A stretch of 17,638 nucleotides of DNA from Fidelibacterota bacterium. GTDB lineage: Bacteria > Marinisomatota > Marinisomatia > Marinisomatales > UBA1611. The DNA lies in NCBI GenBank assembly GCA_002722105.1, contig PBKF01000003.1, positions 1 to 17,638 of the forward strand. Direction: 5' to 3'. A program made the position numbers and the translations under genes. Under the pieces are notes generated by a model. The model saw only the letters and a list, made by a program, of their open reading frames with translations, did not search any database and was not told the origin of the DNA. How positions within the stretch are numbered: the stretch's first letter is position 1; every line of letters starts with the position of its first letter. Below, in pieces: positions 7,451 to 14,974 of this stretch.

Positions 7451-8712
7451 TAAATCGAGAACAGGTGGAGCAAGAAAGAGCACTCTTAGTAGGAGTGGTT
7501 CAGCCGGGCATGACGGATGAGATAATTCATGAACATTTGGATGAGTTAGAATTGTTGGCAAATACAGCAGGTGCACAAATTGAGGGACGAATTACGCAGA
7601 GAATATCAAAGATTAACCCGGCGACATTTATAGGAAGGGGGAAAGCAGATCAAATTATAAATCAGGCAAAAGAATTGGGTGTGAAACTTATATTTTTTGA
7701 TAATGAATTAAGTCCCGCACAAATAAAGAATTATCATAAAATGTCGGAAAAAATAAAAGTTTTGGATCGTAGCGGTCTTATTCTGGATATTTTTCAAAAA
7801 CGTGCTCGTACAAAGGAAGCCCGGACGCAGGTTGATTTAGCCTATTTTGAATATTTACTCCCACGATTAACTAGACAATGGACTCATCTAGAGCGGCAAA
7901 TGGGAGGAATAGGAACGCGCGCTGGAATGGGAGAAACTCAGATTGAGATTGATAGGAGATTAATCCGAACTCGTATTACAAAGTTGAAAAAAGAATTAGT
8001 ACGAATTGAAAAGGAACGGGAAACCCAAAGCTCCCGCAGGAAGTCAGAATTCCGTGTTTCATTGGTGGGCTATACCAATGCAGGAAAATCAACATTATTT
8101 AAAGCTTTAACTGGCTCCAATGTATATATTCAAAATCAATTGTTTGCTACATTGGATACAACGATACGCCAGTTGAATCTTGATGATTCCCACCAAATTT
8201 TATTGAGTGATACAGTTGGTTTTATCCGGAAGTTACCTCACAATCTTGTTGCTTCTTTTAAAAGTACTTTAAAAGAAGTTTTAGAGGCTGATTTAATCTT
8301 AATGGTCTTAGATATATCTTCTGCACAAATTAAAGATCATGTGGATACGATTATAAATGTGCTTAAAGATATGGGAGTAATGGATATTCCAATTATTCCT
8401 ATTTTAAATAAAGTTGATTTGATTTCAGATAATAATATGATTGAAAAACGTCAGCGACAATTTCCAAAATCTGTAACAATTTCGGCTCAGGAACATTTAC
8501 GATTATCAGAACTTCGATCAAGGATTTTAGAGAAAATGGAAGAAAATTTTCAAACTATTGATGTGGAATTTCCTTACGATCACGGTAAATCAATTGCTCA
8601 GGCTCAGGAAGGTGTAGAAGTATTGGAAAGAGAATATGAAGAAAGTAGGGTCAAATTAAAAATCAGAGGAAGTAGATCCCGGATAAATCAAATTTTAGCT
8701 AATACAAATTAA
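7447..8712 (+). CDS. hflX: GTPase HflX
   Basis: HflX is a translational GTPase that binds the 50S subunit and splits stalled ribosomes, often under heat or antibiotic stress. The N-terminal HflX domain (about 1-140) includes F-I-G-R-G-K-A-D-Q-I. A linker helix region follows with the hallmark G-G-I-G-T-R-A-G-M-G-E-T-Q-I-E (153-167). The GTPase domain has G1 G-Y-T-N-A-G-K-S (208-215), G2 region L-F-A-T-L-D-T-T (232-239), G3 D-T-V-G-F-I (255-260), G4 N-K-V-D (321-324) and G5 S-A (346-347). The length of 421 residues is normal. It is the last gene of the run; its ATG overlaps the stop of the VWA gene (ATGA). No clear intrinsic terminator follows. Confidence 0.97.
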   Translation: MINREQVEQERALLVGVVQPGMTDEIIHEHLDELELLANTAGAQIEGRITQRISKINPATFIGRGKADQIINQAKELGVKLIFFDNELSPAQIKNYHKMSEKIKVLDRSGLILDIFQKRARTKEARTQVDLAYFEYLLPRLTRQWTHLERQMGGIGTRAGMGETQIEIDRRLIRTRITKLKKELVRIEKERETQSSRRKSEFRVSLVGYTNAGKSTLFKALTGSNVYIQNQLFATLDTTIRQLNLDDSHQILLSDTVGFIRKLPHNLVASFKSTLKEVLEADLILMVLDISSAQIKDHVDTIINVLKDMGVMDIPIIPILNKVDLISDNNMIEKRQRQFPKSVTISAQEHLRLSELRSRILEKMEENFQTIDVEFPYDHGKSIAQAQEGVEVLEREYEESRVKLKIRGSRSRINQILANTN

Positions 8713-8727
8713 AAAGAAACGGGCAAA

Positions 8728-8928
8728 TTGTTTTTTGGGACCATTCTTTGTTTATTGAACGGAGGGAGCCTCTCGAAGACAGCAAACTTCCTTTACCATG
8801 CACGCGCAAAGAAGGCCTGTTTTTTGACATCGAAGTACAGCACCCAATTATTAGTTATAGATCCAAAAAATTCAGAATCTGCCCGTAAGGCTTTCAAAAA
8901 TCTAAACGAAATTATTAATGATTTTTAA
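8728..8928 (+). CDS. Doubtful small ORF after hflX (66 codons, TTG start)
   Basis: I do not recognise this product. It would need a TTG start with no convincing ribosome binding site and contains no internal Met. The last 25 or so residues (L-L-V-I-D-P-K-N-S-E-S-A-R-K-A-F-K-N-L-N-E) look like ordinary protein, but the first 40 are Cys/Ala/Lys-rich and look out of frame. Over 8703-8888 another plus frame reads more plausibly (F-W-D-H-S-L-F-I-E-R-R-E-P-L-E, then K-E-G-L-F-F-D-I-E-V) until its TAA at 8886, also without a good start. A decayed or frameshifted small gene is as likely as an intact one. The 3' end is 9 bases from the convergent symporter stop. Confidence 0.22.
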   Translation: MFFGTILCLLNGGSLSKTANFLYHARAKKACFLTSKYSTQLLVIDPKNSESARKAFKNLNEIINDF

Positions 8929-8937
8929 TGGATAAAA

Positions 8938-10230
8938 CTATTTCATTGGAATAGACAGTTGATCTTCAGTTTCCGCAATAATAACAGCAATGGTTGCATC
9001 ACCAGTGACATTGATGGTTGTTCTAAGCATATCCAAAATACGGTCTACACCTAAAATTAAAGCAATTCCCGCACTAGGCACGCCCACAGCTTCTAGAATT
9101 ATAACCAACATGATGATTCCTGCACCCGGCACAGCTGCTGTGCCGATGGATGCTAAAACTGCAGTAAGAATAATAGTTAATTGAGCACCAAGATCCAAAT
9201 CCATGCCGACAGCTTGGGCAATAAAAACAGCAGCCACGGCCTGATACAATGCTGTACCATCCATATTAATTGTTGCTCCTAGGGGCAGTACGAAAGATGA
9301 AACTTCTTCAGAGACTCCAAGTTCTTCTTCACATCTTTCCATTGTGACCGGCAATGTTGCACCGCTGGAACTAGTTGAAAAAGCTAATAGCTGAGCCGGA
9401 GCCATTCCTTGGAAAAATGTGGAAACCGGCATACTGCTAAAAATTTTTAGTAATCCTAAATAGGTTACACAGGCATGAATAAAGAGTCCGATGATAACGG
9501 AAAACATATAAAAACCAAGGGCACCTAATAATTCTAATACCTGCCCCAAATCATTTCCGGCAACTTTATTAATTGTTTGCGCAATGAGAGCAAATACACC
9601 AAATGGGGCTAAAATCATAATGAAGTCTACCAGCTTTATAACAACATCATTCAACCCTTTGAAAAAATCCAAAACTGGTTTTCCCTTTTCACTGGGAATT
9701 TGGATCAACCCAATCCCAACAAAAATTGCAACAAAAACTACCTGAAGCATATTTCGGTTTGAAGAAGCAGAAGAAAAGAAATTACTAGGTACCATATCAA
9801 CAATAGGCTGGAGTGGGCCACGGTCTTTTACTTGCTGTGCTTTCCCAGTACGAGCAGAGGCATCTTTTTCATAGGTTTGTTCGAGTTTATTCTTCATTTG
9901 TTGTGGAACTTTATCTCCTGGCTGGATAATATTCACTGATACCAGCCCCAAAATAACTGCAACAGCAGTTGTACCAATGTAAATTCCGATTGATTTGCCA
10001 CCGATCCTGCTCAGCTTTTTTAAATCAGATAAGGAAGCTACTCCAGTAATTAATGAAGCCAAAACCAAAGGAACTGCGATTAGTTTTAATAGACTTATAA
10101 AAATCGTTCCAAACGGTGCGATCCAATCTGATGTAAATGCTCCCCAGCCAGAACTAGCAGCTAGTATTCCGTAAAACAATCCCAAGGCCAGTCCGATAAT
10201 TATTTGCCAGTGCAGTGCAAATTTTTTCAT
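8938..10230 (-). CDS. DAACS-family sodium/proton:glutamate/aspartate symporter
   Basis: This inner-membrane secondary transporter brings in acidic amino acids with Na+ or H+. All landmarks of the dicarboxylate/amino acid:cation symporter fold are present: the Ser-rich hairpin S-T-S-S-S-G-A-T-L-P (285-294), N-M-D-G-T (322-326), the HP2 tip A-V-P-G-A-G (366-371) and D-R-I-L-D-M-L-R-T-T-I-N-V-T-G-D (396-411). By alignment with archaeal GltPh, Asp400, Arg403, Asn407 and Asp411 match D394, R397, N401 and D405. The Asp/Arg pair fits a substrate with an amino group and a side-chain carboxylate, i.e. glutamate or aspartate. A polar loop at about 105-150 separates early helices, a common insertion in Bacteroidetes-type members. 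The 430-residue length is normal. The ATG overlaps the stop of the upstream 64-residue gene by 4 bases. Confidence 0.93.
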   Translation of the reverse strand: MKKFALHWQIIIGLALGLFYGILAASSGWGAFTSDWIAPFGTIFISLLKLIAVPLVLASLITGVASLSDLKKLSRIGGKSIGIYIGTTAVAVILGLVSVNIIQPGDKVPQQMKNKLEQTYEKDASARTGKAQQVKDRGPLQPIVDMVPSNFFSSASSNRNMLQVVFVAIFVGIGLIQIPSEKGKPVLDFFKGLNDVVIKLVDFIMILAPFGVFALIAQTINKVAGNDLGQVLELLGALGFYMFSVIIGLFIHACVTYLGLLKIFSSMPVSTFFQGMAPAQLLAFSTSSSGATLPVTMERCEEELGVSEEVSSFVLPLGATINMDGTALYQAVAAVFIAQAVGMDLDLGAQLTIILTAVLASIGTAAVPGAGIIMLVIILEAVGVPSAGIALILGVDRILDMLRTTINVTGDATIAVIIAETEDQLSIPMK

Positions 10231-10421
10231 GTTTTATCTTTTCCTTTTTTGATGTTAGCATACGTTTCATAATAAGCGTCACCGACATCTATAATGTTAG
10301 AGATTACTGTATTTTTCTTGTTATTTAAACCAGACTTAAATAATCTATGCAGAACAGTATCAAAAAGATCCTGAATATGAGCCAGTGTAGAACCCAACTG
10401 TTTTGAAAATGATTTACCCAT
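10227..10421 (-). CDS. Small protein of unknown function, coupled between DUF255 and symporter genes
   Basis: I do not recognise this 64-residue protein. It has no membrane segment or signal peptide. It appears mainly helical and amphipathic ([18 protein letters not shown]), with an acidic/aromatic patch V-G-D-A-Y-Y-E-T-Y and a Lys-rich end K-K-G-K-D-K-T. Its ATG lies within the 3' end of the DUF255 gene with an 8-base overlap (ATGGGTAA). Its TGA overlaps the symporter ATG by 4 bases (ATGA). No Shine-Dalgarno site is visible, so expression probably depends on coupling. The double overlap and lack of a competing ORF favour a real gene. A regulatory or accessory subunit for the symporter is possible but unsupported. 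Confidence 0.65.
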   Translation of the reverse strand: MGKSFSKQLGSTLAHIQDLFDTVLHRLFKSGLNNKKNTVISNIIDVGDAYYETYANIKKGKDKT

Positions 10422-12567
10422 TGATATATTTTAGTGCTAACTCAATACTGTTGGTGGGTCGTCTACAGGAAAAATCTTCGCAAATGTAAAAAGTGGGTAA
10501 ATCATTCATCATCACATGGTTTTTTGTCCACGGTGCAACATGGATGAGCCCATCAGGATCAGATATATCTTTGAATAAAACTACCTTGTTCGGTGAATAA
10601 TTTTTACCAAGCGTCTGCATCAAATTTTCAATTTTAGGATCATTCGAATTTCCCACAAAAACGACTTCCTTGGGTTTTTTTATATCGAACATATAGCCGG
10701 TGAGCATGGCGGTAAATCCGGTAGGTGATTTTTTTGCAGGATCTGTAAAGGCTTTGAGTGTTTTATGCGCGATTTCAGCCCAATGCATATTCCCCGTAAT
10801 TTTACTTAATCTGAATAAATTCATGACAGCAGTAGAGTTTCCGGATGGAATGGCCCCATCAAAACTATCCTTTGCACGGACTAAAAGTTTTTCAGCATCT
10901 TTACTACCAATAAAAAATCCCCCTTTTTCATCAGAAAAATCTTCTACCATGATTTTAGTCAGTTCTACTGCAGAAGATAAATAATTAGCATTAAAATTCG
11001 TTTCATAAAGATTGAGAAGACCCCAAGTCATAAAGGCATAATCATCTAAATGGGGAGAGAGGCCTGCTTTACCCAAGCGTGACCTTTTCATTAATCGTCC
11101 ATTTTTTTTCATCAATGTAGTTAATACAAACTGTGCTGATTTTTCAGCAGCTTTGGTATAAGTGTCATTATTTAAAATACGGCCCCCCATAGAAAGCGCA
11201 GCAATCATTAATCCATTCCAGTCTGTGAGAATTTTATCATCTTTCAAAGGGTGAATTCTTTTTTCACGTTCAGTAAAAAGCTTTTTACGTGATTCTAAAA
11301 TAAAAGCATCTAATTCATCTAAATTCATACCAACAGATTTAGCTAAAATTTCCTTTTCTTCAGAGTAATAGGGGATATTTTTTCCGATTGTTTGGCCGGT
11401 AGCTTCATCGTGAAAATTCCCCACTACTTCAAAACCGTATATTTTTGCCATTTTCCTGCCATCTGCTTCACCTAAAACTTCGATGAATTGCTCTTCTGTC
11501 CAGATATAGAATATCCCTTCTTCACCTTCACTGTCTGCATCTTCAGCAGAATAAAATCCACCTTCTTTATCTGTCATATCACGGAGAACGTAAGTAAATA
11601 TTTCTTCAGCTACATCCGCATATTCAGTTTTTCCTGTTAGTTGAAACGCTTCAAGGTAGGCCATAGAGAGCATTGCCTGGTCATAGAGCATTTTCTCAAA
11701 GTGGGGAAGGAGCCATCGTTTATCGGTGGAATAGCGGTGAAATCCAAGACCAATATGGTCAAACATACCGCCCATGCGCATGTAATGAAGTGTTTTTTCA
11801 ACCATATTAATGGCAGTTTTATTTTCATACAACTTTCCATAACGTAATAAGAATATTAGATTGTGAGGAGATGGAAATTTTGGGGCCCTTCCAAACCCGC
11901 CAAAATCAGGATCAAATTTAGAAGAATTTTCTGTTAAGGCCTTATTTATCATTTCTTCATCCCATTCATCCCCAGGCTGCGAAGTATTAATCTTTTGAAG
12001 ATAATTTTTGACCTTTTCTGTAGTTTTGCTGATCTCGCCTTGTTTGGTATTCCAGGCATTTGCAAGACTGGGTATTAATTGTAGCATTCCAGGGCGTTGC
12101 CCGCGGCCGTCTTTGGGGAAATAGGTTCCTGCAAAAAAAGGCTCCTTATTTGGTGTCATGACTACCGTAAGCGGCCAACCGCCACGTCCAGTCATGGCCT
12201 GGCAAACGGACATATATAGATGATCTACTTCCGGCATTTCTTCACGATCAACTTTAATATTTATAAAATTTTCATTCATTAATTGAGCAACAGTGGAATC
12301 TTCAAAGGATTCATGTTCCATGACGTGGCACCAGTGACATGTGGAGTAGCCAATAGAAAGGAAAATTGGTTTATTCTCTGCTTTTGCTTTTTCGAATGCT
12401 TCATCCCCCCATGGGTACCAGTCTACAGGATTAGAAGCATGTTGGAGCAGATAGGGGCTTTGTGATTCAGCCAGACGATTCTGGTGAGTTCTTATCTTAG
12501 TCATGGTTTTACCATCGCAGTTCCAAAAAAGAATTAAACTGCTAAAAATTAGGATTAATTTTCTCAT
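10414..12567 (-). CDS. Thioredoxin-fold DUF255 protein (YyaL/SPATA20 family) with signal peptide
   Basis: The core is the thioredoxin-like domain of the DUF255 family. It has [18 protein letters not shown] (37-54), the active-site-like S-T-C-H-W-C-H-V-M with Cys77 and Cys80, E-H-E-S-F, and G-R-G-G-W-P-L (127-133) holding the usual cis-Pro loop. From about 215 to 600 it has the six-hairpin-like alpha barrel, with [14 protein letters not shown] and [10 protein letters not shown] as family marks. The 717-residue length is typical. Unlike many cytosolic members it starts with a hydrophobic stretch (M-R-K-L then [13 protein letters not shown]), suggesting export and perhaps a lipoprotein with Cys17, though Asn before Cys is a poor lipobox. 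Met22 is an alternative cytosolic start. Biochemical function is unknown for the family; thiol redox is inferred from C-x-x-C. It is first in a three-gene minus-strand unit. Confidence 0.9.
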   Translation of the reverse strand: MRKLILIFSSLILFWNCDGKTMTKIRTHQNRLAESQSPYLLQHASNPVDWYPWGDEAFEKAKAENKPIFLSIGYSTCHWCHVMEHESFEDSTVAQLMNENFINIKVDREEMPEVDHLYMSVCQAMTGRGGWPLTVVMTPNKEPFFAGTYFPKDGRGQRPGMLQLIPSLANAWNTKQGEISKTTEKVKNYLQKINTSQPGDEWDEEMINKALTENSSKFDPDFGGFGRAPKFPSPHNLIFLLRYGKLYENKTAINMVEKTLHYMRMGGMFDHIGLGFHRYSTDKRWLLPHFEKMLYDQAMLSMAYLEAFQLTGKTEYADVAEEIFTYVLRDMTDKEGGFYSAEDADSEGEEGIFYIWTEEQFIEVLGEADGRKMAKIYGFEVVGNFHDEATGQTIGKNIPYYSEEKEILAKSVGMNLDELDAFILESRKKLFTEREKRIHPLKDDKILTDWNGLMIAALSMGGRILNNDTYTKAAEKSAQFVLTTLMKKNGRLMKRSRLGKAGLSPHLDDYAFMTWGLLNLYETNFNANYLSSAVELTKIMVEDFSDEKGGFFIGSKDAEKLLVRAKDSFDGAIPSGNSTAVMNLFRLSKITGNMHWAEIAHKTLKAFTDPAKKSPTGFTAMLTGYMFDIKKPKEVVFVGNSNDPKIENLMQTLGKNYSPNKVVLFKDISDPDGLIHVAPWTKNHVMMNDLPTFYICEDFSCRRPTNSIELALKYING

Positions 12568-12591
12568 TGTTCATAGAATCAAGGCGTGGAA

Positions 12592-12614
12592 ATTAATGAT
12601 TAATTGACATTAAT
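12592..12614. promoter_or_regulatory. Inverted repeat in the divergent DUF255/symporter promoter region
   Basis: ATTAATG at 12592-12598 and CATTAAT at 12608-12614 form a perfect 7-base inverted repeat with 9 bases between. The right arm overlaps the last two bases of the TTGACA box at 12604-12609. A dimeric regulator site here could control one or both divergent genes. The sequence is AT-only apart from the G/C pair, so chance is not excluded. Confidence 0.3.
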
Positions 12615-12630
12615 TCTTTAAATGTATCTT
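12604..12630 (+). promoter_or_regulatory. Probable promoter for the SSS symporter gene
   Basis: TTGACA at 12604-12609 is a perfect -35 consensus. TATCTT at 12625-12630 is the best -10, with a 15-base spacer that is shorter than ideal. The symporter ATG at 12655 lies 24 bases after the -10, leaving a very short leader, and no Shine-Dalgarno site is seen. Position between divergent genes supports it. Confidence 0.4.
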
Positions 12631-12654
12631 AATCCGAATCTAATTTAGAAGTCT

Positions 12655-14199
12655 ATGACATACTTAACGGGCATCCTTATCTATCTTTTTGCACTAGTTG
12701 CTGTGGGCATTTATAAGGTTCATTATGTGAAAGATAGTGAAGATTTTATGGTAGCAGGACGGACACTCCCTTGGTATGTATTGGTTGGGACTCTATTAGC
12801 CACCTGGATGGGGAGTGGCTCATTATTCAGCGGTGCTGGACTTGGTTATCGCAACGGTCTTGCATGTCTATGGTCAAGTGGAGGTGCATGGCTGGGTATT
12901 ACCTTGATTTATTTCATTACTCGGAGGATTCGGAATTTTGGTAAAGTAACAGTCCCTGATATTTTCGAAGCCAGGTATGGTCAAATACCTGCTATATTGG
13001 CAACATTCACCACAGTTATAGCCTACACTACAATCGTTTCTTATCAATTCCGCGGTGGTGGTAAAGTTTTATCCATGGTTTCAAATGGTATGGTGTCTTT
13101 GGAAACAGGTATCTTAATTACAGCTGTATTTGCAATTTCCTACACTGTGTTGGCAGGAATGTTTTCTGTAGTTTATACGGATGTGGTTAATGGTATCCTT
13201 ATGATCATTGGTACTGTAGGGGCACTTATTTTTCTTTATTTTAAAATTGGTGGAATTTCCGAGATCATTTCTATTGCACAGCCAGCAGGAAAGTGGCAGC
13301 TGTTTGGTAACTGGGAGCTGGAACGCACCGGTGATATTTCTGGGCCAATTATAGCAATCAGTTTTTTTGTTCCGACCATGCTGCTTTTAATGGGTGATGC
13401 AAACATGTATCAAAGAATTTTTAGCGCAAGGGATGGAGGGTCGGCTAAAAAGGCAGTATTTTTCTGGATTTTTGGTGTGATTATTTTAGAATCAGTTATT
13501 GGCATGCTGGGACTTACAGGTGCTGTTGCTGCAAGTAAAGGCATTATTCCTGACCTTGTTGCAGTAGCTCAGACAGGAATCACCAATCCAACTTTCGATG
13601 CCATGTTAGAAGCAAGGCAGGTAGGCAGTGAATCGGTCATTCCGGCTATTGCTCGCTATGCAGATTTACCCATTATTTTGGGCCTTATTTTGGTTTCTAC
13701 TATGATGGCTATCATTGTTTCAACAGCGGATTCATTTCTACTAATCCCAGCAACCAATCTAACTCGGGATGTATATTTAAGGCATATAAACCCGAATGCT
13801 ACTGAAACCCAGGTTCTATTTATGAGTCGCATCCTTGTTCTAATACTTGGTATTGTTGCATTTCTATTGGTGAGCCAGTTCAAGACCATACTAAATGCAG
13901 CATTTACAGCTTATAATATTTATGGTACATCAATTACCCCTTCTCTTCTGGCAGCGTTTCTCTGGAAACGTGCTACCAAGGAAGGTGCGATTGCATCTAT
14001 ACTTACTGGTTCAACAGTAACAATTTTATGGACCTATTTTTTACCCGGTTGGGAAGGATTCAACAATATGCATCCCTTTTTACAAGAACTGACTTATCCT
14101 GCAGCTGGATTATCTTTTTTAGCTTTAGTGGTATTTAGTCTGCTAACATCTGCACCAACGCCAGAATCTTTAGAACCCTTTTTTAATGACAGTGATTAA
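12655..14199 (+). CDS. SSS-family sodium:solute symporter
   Basis: This inner-membrane transporter couples Na+ entry to uptake of an organic solute. The 514-residue protein has about thirteen membrane segments. It shows the family's early D-S-E-D-F-M-V-A-G-R-T-L-P (27-39), a G-x-G-S-L-F-S-G loop, L-A-G-M-F-S-V-V-Y-T-D-V-V-N-G (166-180), and D-A-N-M-Y-Q-R-I-F-S-A-R-D (248-260). I-V-S-T-A-D-S-F-L-L (354-363) lines up with the Na2-site Ser pair region of SSS proteins, with Ser356 and Thr357 as candidates. The substrate is not readable: sugars, proline, pantothenate or others are all found in this fold, and I see no strong subgroup mark. The start ATG at 12655 gives a complete N-terminal helix. 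It stands alone, divergent from the DUF255 unit and convergent with the acetyltransferase. Confidence 0.92.
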   Translation: MTYLTGILIYLFALVAVGIYKVHYVKDSEDFMVAGRTLPWYVLVGTLLATWMGSGSLFSGAGLGYRNGLACLWSSGGAWLGITLIYFITRRIRNFGKVTVPDIFEARYGQIPAILATFTTVIAYTTIVSYQFRGGGKVLSMVSNGMVSLETGILITAVFAISYTVLAGMFSVVYTDVVNGILMIIGTVGALIFLYFKIGGISEIISIAQPAGKWQLFGNWELERTGDISGPIIAISFFVPTMLLLMGDANMYQRIFSARDGGSAKKAVFFWIFGVIILESVIGMLGLTGAVAASKGIIPDLVAVAQTGITNPTFDAMLEARQVGSESVIPAIARYADLPIILGLILVSTMMAIIVSTADSFLLIPATNLTRDVYLRHINPNATETQVLFMSRILVLILGIVAFLLVSQFKTILNAAFTAYNIYGTSITPSLLAAFLWKRATKEGAIASILTGSTVTILWTYFLPGWEGFNNMHPFLQELTYPAAGLSFLALVVFSLLTSAPTPESLEPFFNDSD

Positions 14200-14210
14200 A
14201 AAAATCATAA

Positions 14211-14227
14211 AAAATAGAATCTATTTT
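14211..14227. terminator. Possible bidirectional terminator between convergent genes
   Basis: AAAATAGA and TCTATTTT flank a single A, an 8-base inverted repeat located 11 bases after the symporter stop and 43 bases after the convergent acetyltransferase stop. The stem is almost all A:T, so it would be weak. Its place in the 70-base convergent gap is the main support. Confidence 0.3.
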
Positions 14228-14269
14228 GAATATATTTATTGAAGATTGTTCTTAGTTAGTCCTAAAAAT

Positions 14270-14842
14270 TCATTCTTGTTCTAAATATCTGCGGTAATAT
14301 TCAAATGTTTTCCCAGTCCCCTGCCAGTTTTCTGTACTGTCTATGATTTTGATTGCTCCAGCTAAATTTGATGCAACACCATATTTTACATGCCCGGTGA
14401 TATATATTATATTTTTCTGCTTTTTTACCCAATTCAAATAAACCCGTTTAAGCATTTTCGCATAACCGTTTCCCTTAAATTTACTTTGAATAACAAATGC
14501 ATAGGTATATATTGTATTTTGTTTTCCAAAATTCATATCCAATCGTGCCCATGGTTCAAGACTCAAGACTTCTAAAGGAACACCAATTATATAGCCAATA
14601 ATTTTATCTTGAAAACGGGCAATAAAGGGTAGAGACTCTATTCGGTTAAAATATTTCTGGATAGTATTAACTGTTAGAATAGCTCTGGAGCCATATTCTT
14701 CCGCTAAAGATTTAGAAATATGGATTAGGGGATGAAAATCTTTTTCTCCGATACTTTTTATGCGTTCAATTTGGAAAGATCCACTAGAAGCAATGATCGT
14801 ACTACGAGATTCAGATTCAGGTCGAAAGTCTAGCCCATCCAT
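14270..14842 (-). CDS. GNAT-family N-acetyltransferase
   Basis: Proteins of this fold move an acetyl group from acetyl-CoA to an amine. The 190-residue product shows the GNAT core: a strand pair P-F-I-A-R-F-Q-D-K-I-I-G-Y-I-I-G (72-87), then strand beta4 I-Y-T-Y-A-F-V-I (111-118). The acetyl-CoA pyrophosphate loop follows, Q-S-K-F-K-G-N-G-Y-A-K-M-L (119-131), which matches Q/R-x-x-G-x-G/A. A late Y-I-T-G-H-V-K segment and an aromatic C-terminus complete the domain. The first 22 or so residues are a Ser-rich extension without obvious function. The ATG at 14842 is the only Met before the core. The substrate is unknown. It is a single gene, divergent from pyrF across 132 bases. Confidence 0.82.
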   Translation of the reverse strand: MDGLDFRPESESRSTIIASSGSFQIERIKSIGEKDFHPLIHISKSLAEEYGSRAILTVNTIQKYFNRIESLPFIARFQDKIIGYIIGVPLEVLSLEPWARLDMNFGKQNTIYTYAFVIQSKFKGNGYAKMLKRVYLNWVKKQKNIIYITGHVKYGVASNLAGAIKIIDSTENWQGTGKTFEYYRRYLEQE

Positions 14843-14914
14843 GTATGGAGTTTATGATTGATAGGTGAAATTTGTAAATCAGAAGATGATGATAATTAAC
14901 TATTGAAAAATTTG

Positions 14915-14920
14915 TATAAT
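14915..14920 (+). promoter_or_regulatory. -10 box for the pyrF-pyrE operon
   Basis: A perfect TATAAT lies 54 bases before the pyrF ATG, within the 132-base divergent region shared with the acetyltransferase gene. No good -35 is seen at the right distance (ATAATT at 14892-14897 is the position-matched hexamer). The box is directly preceded by TTTG. Initiation would fall near 14927. Confidence 0.4.
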
Positions 14921-14944
14921 ATTCGCTTAATTCAAATTGTACGT

Positions 14945-14954
14945 GTTAATTAAC
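14945..14954. promoter_or_regulatory. Palindrome in the pyrF leader
   Basis: GTTAATTAAC is a perfect 10-base palindrome 20 bases before the pyrF start and just downstream of the expected transcription start. A partial copy (ATTAAC) occurs at 14895-14900, upstream of the TATAAT. The arrangement would suit a repressor site acting on pyrimidine genes, but its short AT-rich nature allows chance. Confidence 0.28.
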
Positions 14955-14974
14955 TCTGGGTAAATTGCGAGGCT

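Noticed and set aside
8713..8937. tRNA or intrinsic terminator in the GC-rich spacer
   Set aside because: No T-loop-like GGTTCRA motif or cloverleaf pairing was found, and the T-run at 8819-8825 has no adjacent strong stem.
10700..10984. 94-codon plus-strand ORF
   Set aside because: It lies entirely opposite the well-supported DUF255 gene and shows no motif; a frame shadow.
14969..14972. GAGG as Shine-Dalgarno site of pyrF
   Set aside because: Only 2 bases separate it from the ATG, too close for normal ribosome placement.
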